Assembly (NCBI GenBank): GCA_032251145.1 | Contig: JAVVER010000111.1 | Coordinates: 1 to 10,919 of the forward strand | Reading direction: 5' to 3' | Source: BRH-c54 sp032251145 | GTDB taxonomy: Bacteria > Bacteroidota > Bacteroidia > Flavobacteriales_E > Vicingaceae | Length of the DNA: 10,919 nucleotides | In this document: piece by piece, positions 5,680 to 10,919 of the stretch | Layout of the letters: each line of letters starts with the position of its first letter | Numbering within the stretch: position 1 is the first letter of the stretch | Notes under the pieces: model-generated | What the model was told of the DNA's origin: nothing | What the model saw: the letters and a program-made list of their open reading frames with translations, nothing else | The model's database searches: none | Program-made: the position numbers and the translations under genes

Positions 5680-7512
5680 ATGAAAATATTAATTTCTATA
5701 GCATTATTTTTCGGAGCTATAAGTAGTGTATTTGGTCAAGATAAATATTCATTTTATATGGATTTGAATAAAATTAGCAACGATTTAATAGAAGTTACTT
5801 TAGAAACTCCAGCAATTAAAGAGAGTAAAATAATTTATAACATGCCCAAAATTGTTCCAGGTACCTATCAAATTTATGATTTTGGACAATATGTAATGGA
5901 TTTTCAGGCTTTTGATGTAAACGGAAAAAGTCTTTATGTAAATAGATTAGATGATAACAGATGGGAAATTCATGATGCCGATAAGATGAAAAAAATAGCT
6001 TATTGGGTGGAAGATACATGGGATGCAGATGTGGATGAATTAGTTTTTGAACCAGGAGGAACTAACATTGAAGAAAACCAAAATGTGGTATTAAATAACC
6101 ATGGGTTTTTTGGTTATTTCGATAATATGAAAAACTTAACTTACGAGTTAAATATTACCAGACCTGCTGAATTTTATGGTTCTACAGGGTTAACTAACAT
6201 AACCACTACAGGCAATACAGACAAGTTTACTATTGACAATTATATGGACTTAGTGGATTCGCCAATTATGTATAATCAACCAGATACGGTTACCTTTAAA
6301 ATTGCAGAGACATCTATTTTAGTATCTGTTTATTCTAAAAATAAAGTTGCTCCAGCAGAAGTTTTAGCAAAAGATATTAAAGAGATTTTAGAAGCTCAAA
6401 AAGAATATTTAGGTGGAAAATTACCTGTAGATAAATATGCTTTTATCATTTACCTTTATGAAGGAGTAAGTGGCTCTGGAGGGAGTGGTGCATTAGAACA
6501 TTCTTACTCTTCATTTTATTATTTACCTGAAATGGATCCTGCAAGATTATCAGGATTTTTGGTAGATGTGGCTGCTCACGAATTTTTTCACATTGTTACT
6601 CCATTAAATATTCACTCAGAAGAAATTGGCAATTTTGATTACATTAACCCTAAAATGTCTAAACATTTATGGTTGTACGAAGGGGTTACAGAATATTTCG
6701 CCAATCATGTTCAGGTTTATCAAAACATGATAACTACAGAAGCTTATTTTGATGTATTAATGGATAAAATGGCTACCGCAGTAAACTTTAAAGACGATTT
6801 GCCTTTTACAAAAATGAGTTTAGGTGCGTTAGATGCACATCAAGACCAGTACATGAATGTGTATAACAAAGGAGCATTAATAGGTTTGTGTTTAGATATT
6901 TTAATAAGAGACCAAACTAGTGGTAAAAAAGGGTTGAAAGATTTAATGTTAATGCTTTCGGAAGAATACGGAAAAGAAGTTTCTTTTAAAGACGATGAAC
7001 TTTTTGATAAAATTGCTCAATTAATTTCTCCTGAATTACGTGCTTTCTTTGCCAATTATGTAGAGGGCTCTAAACCATTGCCTTTCGAAGAGGTGTTGGC
7101 TAAAGTAGGTGTTGATTTTAAAACAGACGTTACGGTTAAGGAAGTTGGTTTTGGAGGTGCTTCCATTGGTTTTAATATGGAAACACAACGCCTTTTTGTG
7201 ATGGACATTGCTGATTTAAACAAGTTTGGAAAAAAATTAAAGATTAAAATTAATGATGAAATTTTAGCTATTAATGGTAAAGAACTTAGCTTAGATAATT
7301 TAGAAGATATAATTATTGACTATCAAACAAATACCAAAGATGGTGAAAAAGTAGCAATTTTAGTGGAAAGAAAAGTGAAAGGTAAAACATCTAAGGTTTT
7401 GTTAAAAGCTAAAGCGATACAAACCGAGGTAACACAAGATTATTACATAGCTATTAATCCTAATGCTACCGAACAACAAGTGAAGTTGAGAAAAACTTGG
7501 TTAGGACAATAA
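5680..7512 (+). CDS. Secreted M61-family peptidase with PDZ domain
   Basis: This 610-residue protein has a signal peptide (MKILISIALFFGAISSVFGQ, cleavage near 20) and should act in the periplasm or outside the cell. M61 enzymes are zinc aminopeptidases, the founder being a glycyl aminopeptidase. Domains in order: beta-rich M61 N-terminal domain (about 22-190, with 'PKIVPGTYQIYDFGQYV'); catalytic domain (about 210-470); PDZ domain (about 485-575, with INDEILAINGKEL around 524-536). Key residues are the ALEH motif (271-274), the HEFFH zinc site (H300, E301, H304) and WLYEGVTEYF (331-340), whose E334 should be the third zinc ligand. All are intact, so activity is likely. There is no lipobox cysteine and no obvious C-terminal sorting domain. 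The gene ends in a strong terminator, so it is probably monocistronic. Substrate preference cannot be read from the sequence. Confidence 0.93.
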   Translation: MKILISIALFFGAISSVFGQDKYSFYMDLNKISNDLIEVTLETPAIKESKIIYNMPKIVPGTYQIYDFGQYVMDFQAFDVNGKSLYVNRLDDNRWEIHDADKMKKIAYWVEDTWDADVDELVFEPGGTNIEENQNVVLNNHGFFGYFDNMKNLTYELNITRPAEFYGSTGLTNITTTGNTDKFTIDNYMDLVDSPIMYNQPDTVTFKIAETSILVSVYSKNKVAPAEVLAKDIKEILEAQKEYLGGKLPVDKYAFIIYLYEGVSGSGGSGALEHSYSSFYYLPEMDPARLSGFLVDVAAHEFFHIVTPLNIHSEEIGNFDYINPKMSKHLWLYEGVTEYFANHVQVYQNMITTEAYFDVLMDKMATAVNFKDDLPFTKMSLGALDAHQDQYMNVYNKGALIGLCLDILIRDQTSGKKGLKDLMLMLSEEYGKEVSFKDDELFDKIAQLISPELRAFFANYVEGSKPLPFEEVLAKVGVDFKTDVTVKEVGFGGASIGFNMETQRLFVMDIADLNKFGKKLKIKINDEILAINGKELSLDNLEDIIIDYQTNTKDGEKVAILVERKVKGKTSKVLLKAKAIQTEVTQDYYIAINPNATEQQVKLRKTWLGQ

Positions 7513-7521
7513 AAATCGATG

Positions 7522-7561
7522 AGTAAGCGAAATAATTTAGCTATTTCGCTTACTTTTATTA
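7522..7561 (+). terminator. Strong intrinsic terminator after the M61 gene
   Basis: A perfect 13-bp stem, AGTAAGCGAAATA (7522-7534) with TATTTCGCTTACT (7542-7554), encloses a 7-nt loop and is followed by TTTTATTAT. It starts 9 nt after the M61 stop codon and ends fewer than 25 nt before the kinase start codon. Confidence 0.85.
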
Positions 7562-7578
7562 TATAAATTAAAATTAAA

Positions 7579-8616
7579 TTGAGTTATTCCAGAACTAAAA
7601 TATATTGGCTACTCCAGCTTTTTGGATGGGCTACTTATGTGAGCGTTGTTGGGTATTTCAATTTTCTATCTAATAATGATTTATCCATTTCTTTTTGGCT
7701 GAGTTTGGGGTCTATTTTTTTGATTACACTTTTAATATCACATTTATTTAGGTGTATCATTATAATTAGGAATTTAATGAGTTTGCCAGTAACGCAACTC
7801 ATCATCCCTATCTTTTTTGGTTCTTTACTACAAGCACTTATTACTTACTTTTTAAAGTTAGTTATTATAGAAAAAGTAATTGAAGGTAGGGCGTTTTTTA
7901 TATCTTTAAATGGTTTAATAACAGGGGTGTTGAGTTGGTTTTTCATTTATCTGTTATGGTCGCTTTTTTATTTTCTGTTTCACTATGTAACCAATTATAA
8001 AAAAGAAGAAATTAAGAACCTAAAATGGCAAGCAGCAAAAAATGAAATTGAGCTGAACAGATTAATTTCTCAGTTAAATCCACATTTTGTTTTTAACTCC
8101 ATGAATAGCATCAGGGCTTTAATTGACGAAAATCCAGTATTGGCAAAAAAAGCGGTAACGGAATTATCAAACGTGTTAAGAAATTCTTTGTTGATGGGGA
8201 AAAAGACCCTAGTTCCATTTTCTGAAGAACTTAAAATGGTGGAAGATTATTTGAGTTTAGAAAAAATGCGTTTTGAAGAAAAGTTAATGATTAAATTAGC
8301 TATAAACGAAAACACCAAAAACTTTTTAGTACCTCCATTAATGATACAAACCTTGGTAGAGAATGCTATAAAACATGGCACTTCTAAACTCTCAAAAGGC
8401 GGGACGGTAGAGATAACTGCATCAATAGAAGCCGATAAGCTAAAAGTAATTATTTACAATAGCGGACATTATGATGAGCAAGCTAGTTCAGAAACAGGTT
8501 TTGGGTTAGCAAATACCCAACAACGGTTAGATTTACTTTATGGTAAAGAGGCTCTTTTTTCTATAAAAAATGAAGACAATAAAGTAAAAACTATGGTTGT
8601 TATTCCGAGTAAATAA
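7579..8616 (+). CDS. LytS-type membrane sensor histidine kinase (TTG start)
   Basis: The 345-residue protein has four probable membrane helices in residues about 8-135 and then a His_kinase/HATPase module of the LytS/YehU type. These kinases autophosphorylate a histidine and normally pass the phosphate to a LytTR-type response regulator. Motifs: H box QLNPHFVFNSMNS with H169; N box PPLMIQTLVENAIKHG (252-267, N262); G box TGFGLANTQQRL (306-317). A helical linker (about 140-165) precedes the H box. The start is TTG at 7579. An in-frame stop at 7564 rules out a longer form, and the first internal ATG is near codon 67, inside the membrane domain. The product start (SYSRTKIYWLLQLFGW) is like the usual beginning of these kinases, so TTG is preferred; ATT at 7567 or 7573 is the only alternative. 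No LytTR gene is adjacent in the window: the next gene is convergent. Confidence 0.9.
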   Translation: MSYSRTKIYWLLQLFGWATYVSVVGYFNFLSNNDLSISFWLSLGSIFLITLLISHLFRCIIIIRNLMSLPVTQLIIPIFFGSLLQALITYFLKLVIIEKVIEGRAFFISLNGLITGVLSWFFIYLLWSLFYFLFHYVTNYKKEEIKNLKWQAAKNEIELNRLISQLNPHFVFNSMNSIRALIDENPVLAKKAVTELSNVLRNSLLMGKKTLVPFSEELKMVEDYLSLEKMRFEEKLMIKLAINENTKNFLVPPLMIQTLVENAIKHGTSKLSKGGTVEITASIEADKLKVIIYNSGHYDEQASSETGFGLANTQQRLDLLYGKEALFSIKNEDNKVKTMVVIPSK

Positions 8617-8622
8617 TACATA

Positions 8623-8658
8623 TAGACCTCCAAGGTTTTTAAAAACCTTGGAAGTCTA
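8623..8658. terminator. 36-bp near-perfect palindrome between convergent genes, probable bidirectional terminator
   Basis: The arms 8623-8640 and 8641-8658 are inverted repeats of 18 bp with a single C/A mismatch (8628/8653). The core is CCAAGGTTTTT then AAAAACCTTGG. It sits between the stop of the kinase (8616) and the stop of the OmpA-family gene (8670). The centre is AT-rich and the T run lies inside the stem, not after it, so a bidirectional terminator is only one reading. CCAAGGTTTT-type palindromes also recur between genes in other Bacteroidota as I recall, so it may be a dispersed repeat used as a terminator. Confidence 0.55.
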
Positions 8659-8669
8659 AAAGTTATCAA

Positions 8670-10670
8670 TTAATTCTCTAAAATCTTAAATTCCGAACGT
8701 CTGTTTTGCTGATGAGCAGCTTCTTTTTCTTGTTCAGTAGCCATTTTGTTTATCACTTCTTCTTTTACTAATGGTTGAGATTCTCCATAACCTTTAGCAA
8801 TTAATCTAGAGCGATCAATTCCTTTAGAAGTTAAATAATCTACACACGATTGAGCTCTTTCTTGAGATAGTTTTAAATTATACGCATCGCCACCTCTCGA
8901 ATCGGTATGAGCAGCTAATTCTACTTTCATCTTAGCATTTTTGTTAAGCAGTTCAACCACTTTGTCTAATTCATTATATGATGAAGACCTTAAACTAGCC
9001 TTGTTATAGTCATAAAAAATATTCATTAAGACTACTTTTTTACCTTTTTCAATTTTATCTAATCCAATATTTTTTTCTATTTCTTGAAAAGCAGCTGTAT
9101 CAGGAATGTTGATGTTTTCTGAATAGAATAGATAACCTTCTTTTTTCACACTAATTCCGTAATCATGTCCAGCAGGTAAAGAAACCATATACTTTCCGGT
9201 TGCACTGTTTGATTCGTAAGAGGAAACCATTTCATTTTTGTCATTATCAAAAATTTCTATTAAAGCACTTAATGGTTTTTTTGTTTTGTTGTCAAAAACA
9301 ATTCCTTTTAACAAAGTAAGTTTGGGGCGACTATTATTTTTAATTTCATCAAGAAAAACTATTTTATAAATGTCTCTTTTACCTTCGCCACCTGTTTTTC
9401 CAGAAGTGTAATATCCGTGTTCGCCATTTGCTGTTAGTACAAAAGCAACATCATCACCAGCTGAATTGATAGGGTATCCTAAATTTTGAGGGGTAGTCCA
9501 TTTTCCTTTGTTTAAACTACTTTTAAAAATGTCGAAGCCTCCCATAGAATTGTTTCCGTTTGAACTGAAATACAATGTTTTTCCATCAGGATGAAGAAAA
9601 ATAGCATCTTCATCAAATTCTGTATTTATTGGACTGCCTAAGTTTATAGCATCGCCCCACTTGCCTTCTTTATCTTGCGTACATTTGTAAATGTCTTTTC
9701 CACCTTTTCCTCCAGGTCTGTCGCTAACAAAAAAAATAGTTTTTCCTGTATAATCGTAACTTGCAGAAGTTTCTTGGTATTTAGAAGTAATAGGCTTTGG
9801 TAATTCAGTTGGCTCAGTCCATTCAGTACCTTTCTTCTCGGTAACGTAAATATTTCCAATACCTTTTTGATTGTCTCTATAAATAAAAAGTTTCTGACCA
9901 TCAATTGAAAGCCCTACGGTAGCGTCATGGAATTCACTATTTACGGGTTTACCTAAATTAGTTGCAGGTTGCCATTCACCATTTTCGTTTTTAGTGCTGT
10001 AGTAAATATCTTCATAAAAGTCATCAATTAGGTTATCTCTTCCGCCACCTTCTGTGTCATTTCTTCTTGAGGTAAAAAATAATTCAGATTCATCAGCAGT
10101 AATAACTGGAACATATTCCTGATTTGATGAATTAATAGATGTGCCAACATTTAAAATTTCTACATTTATAGGTGTTTTAATGAGTTTTTTGGCGTAAGTA
10201 CATTCTTTAATTTTTTTATCTACATTATTCAATTCATTGGGTTTAATGTTAGAACCCTTTATTTTCGAACTTCTATAGAGTTTTATAGCTTCATCAAATT
10301 CATTTTCGCTATGTTTTATTTGGGCATTTAAGTAAATAAAATAACCATCAGGTTGAGCATCTAATTTAAAAACACTTTCTAAAAGTTGTTTAGCTTTATG
10401 AATATCGTCTATTTGAAAATAACAATCAGCAATTTTTCCATTTAGTTCAGCATTATTCGGATTGAAATTATGAGCTTTTTCAAAGGGTTCAATTGCCTGA
10501 GAAAAAACTCCATTAAAATAAGCTAAATTGCCTTCATGTAAATCTGCTAAGGCTTGTTTAAAACCCTCTTTGTTGCCACTAAAATTCTTTTTATCGAAAT
10601 CTACATTTTGAGTATGTACAGAAAATAGGGTAATTATATATAATAAAATTGTTAATAGTATTTTTTTCAT
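8670..10670 (-). CDS. PorE-like OmpA-family protein: TPR, five-bladed PD40 propeller, CRD, OmpA C-terminal domain
   Basis: The 666-residue envelope protein has a signal peptide (MKKILLTILLYIITLFSVHT, cleavage near 20). Domains: TPR helices (about 36-140; GNLAYFNGVFSQAIEPFEKA); five PD40/WD40-like repeats (about 192-222, 256-278, 308-330, 362-384, 414-436), typified by GKTIFFVSDRPGGKGGKDIY and separated by W..P.NLG.PIN linkers; a carboxypeptidase regulatory-like domain (about 453-525); and an OmpA peptidoglycan-binding domain (about 545-666). In the last, AHTDSRGG and LSQERA place D590 and R605 fifteen residues apart, as in the OmpA diaminopimelate-binding pair. Order and length match PorE of Porphyromonas gingivalis (about 675 residues), a peptidoglycan-bound type IX secretion component. 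PorE is a lipoprotein, whereas this protein has no cysteine near the cleavage site. Many paralogues share this plan, so a PorE role is inference. The gene stands alone. Confidence 0.92.
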   Translation of the reverse strand: MKKILLTILLYIITLFSVHTQNVDFDKKNFSGNKEGFKQALADLHEGNLAYFNGVFSQAIEPFEKAHNFNPNNAELNGKIADCYFQIDDIHKAKQLLESVFKLDAQPDGYFIYLNAQIKHSENEFDEAIKLYRSSKIKGSNIKPNELNNVDKKIKECTYAKKLIKTPINVEILNVGTSINSSNQEYVPVITADESELFFTSRRNDTEGGGRDNLIDDFYEDIYYSTKNENGEWQPATNLGKPVNSEFHDATVGLSIDGQKLFIYRDNQKGIGNIYVTEKKGTEWTEPTELPKPITSKYQETSASYDYTGKTIFFVSDRPGGKGGKDIYKCTQDKEGKWGDAINLGSPINTEFDEDAIFLHPDGKTLYFSSNGNNSMGGFDIFKSSLNKGKWTTPQNLGYPINSAGDDVAFVLTANGEHGYYTSGKTGGEGKRDIYKIVFLDEIKNNSRPKLTLLKGIVFDNKTKKPLSALIEIFDNDKNEMVSSYESNSATGKYMVSLPAGHDYGISVKKEGYLFYSENINIPDTAAFQEIEKNIGLDKIEKGKKVVLMNIFYDYNKASLRSSSYNELDKVVELLNKNAKMKVELAAHTDSRGGDAYNLKLSQERAQSCVDYLTSKGIDRSRLIAKGYGESQPLVKEEVINKMATEQEKEAAHQQNRRSEFKILEN

Positions 10671-10919
10671 AGGTATTATTTAGTTATATGTTTTATATTT
10701 ATTGCTAAAGTATAAAAAAATTGATGAATACGAATATAAAAATTTTTTAATTTTAAAAATATTTTAGAAAACCAAAAACACTATATGATTGTTATGTAGT
10801 TGTTTACATAGCAAAGTGTCTCTATAAATTTAAATTCTAAGGGTGAGAAAGGTGTGGGATAAAATTACCTAGTCGAACCTTAAAAATTCCATTTTAGGCT
10901 AAAGGTTTTAAAAAATAGA
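10671..10919. other. Non-coding upstream region of the PorE-like gene
   Basis: The last 249 bp are AT-rich, with frequent stops in all frames. GTTATGTA (10791-10798) and TACATAGC (10805-10812) form an 8-bp stem (one G-T pair) around a 6-nt loop, and ACACT/AGTGT (10778-10782, 10815-10819) could extend it across an internal loop. No T-tract follows, so it is not a clear terminator; it could be an upstream regulatory fold or chance. No part of another gene could be identified at the right edge. Confidence 0.5.
10705..10734 (-). promoter_or_regulatory. Weak candidate promoter of the PorE-like gene
   Basis: On the - strand TACTTTAG (10712-10705) matches TAnnTTTG at all but one position, and TTCG (10734-10731) lies 18 bp upstream as an imperfect -33 element. 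A start near 10698 would leave a leader of about 28 nt. Neither element is perfect. Confidence 0.3.

Noticed and set aside
5816..6019. 67-codon open frame on the - strand
   Set aside because: It is antisense within the M61 peptidase coding region and has no independent support.
9644..9904. 86-codon open frame on the - strand
   Set aside because: It is an alternative frame of the PorE-like gene's propeller section, on the same strand; the main frame carries the clear PD40 repeats.
10778..10819. Imperfect hairpin that might be a terminator or riboswitch
   Set aside because: The stem is weak and interrupted, with no T-tract and no recognisable riboswitch core; it is noted only within the intergenic entry.
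1..10919. CRISPR array, insertion sequence, phage or toxin-antitoxin genes
   Set aside because: No regularly spaced repeats, transposase-like frames or paired small toxin-antitoxin genes were found on either strand.

Overview
The window is an AT-rich stretch of chromosome from a member of the Bacteroidota, most likely Flavobacteriales. Three things point there. The best promoters match the phylum's -7 box TAnnTTTG (in front of tRNA-Val at 3825, the M61 peptidase at 5641 and the Smr-containing operon at 4954). Secreted proteins have short signal peptides ending FAQ, FGQ or HTQ. Two proteins belong to types typical of the phylum: a TPR / five-bladed propeller / CRD / OmpA protein built like PorE, and a LytS-type sensor kinase. 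Strong Shine-Dalgarno sequences are largely absent, as expected for the group. No mobile element, CRISPR array, phage gene or restriction system was found.

Layout. 1-128 (-): the start of an EamA/DMT transporter that hits stop codons after 34 codons and looks frameshifted. 129-488: non-coding, with a degenerate 7-bp tandem repeat and a palindrome. 489-659 (+): a 56-residue one-helix membrane protein. 742-3471 (-): a 909-residue membrane-anchored protein with a DUF3352-like part and a beta-propeller-like C-terminal third. 3472-3824: AT-rich, non-coding. 3855-3929 (+): tRNA-Val(UAC) with its own promoter and terminator. 4003-4886 (-): a tight three-gene operon (secreted 140-aa protein, 84-aa Smr protein, 61-aa membrane protein). 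4998-5570 (-): ACP phosphodiesterase. 5680-7512 (+): secreted M61 peptidase, followed by a strong terminator. 7579-8616 (+): LytS-like histidine kinase with a TTG start. 8623-8658: near-perfect palindrome between convergent genes. 8670-10670 (-): PorE-like OmpA-family protein.

How the genes relate. Apart from the three-gene operon, most genes look like separate transcription units; there is no evident pathway. Cell-envelope functions dominate: peptidoglycan-associated OmpA protein, membrane-anchored propeller protein, secreted peptidase, small membrane proteins and a membrane sensor kinase. The kinase has no LytTR response regulator on either side within the window.

I see no clear new multi-gene system. 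The items most worth a second look are the broken EamA gene, the TTG-started orphan kinase directly behind a strong terminator, the minimal Smr protein with a changed HGKG motif in its small operon, the PorE-like protein lacking a lipobox, and the two palindromes that may be genome-wide repeats.
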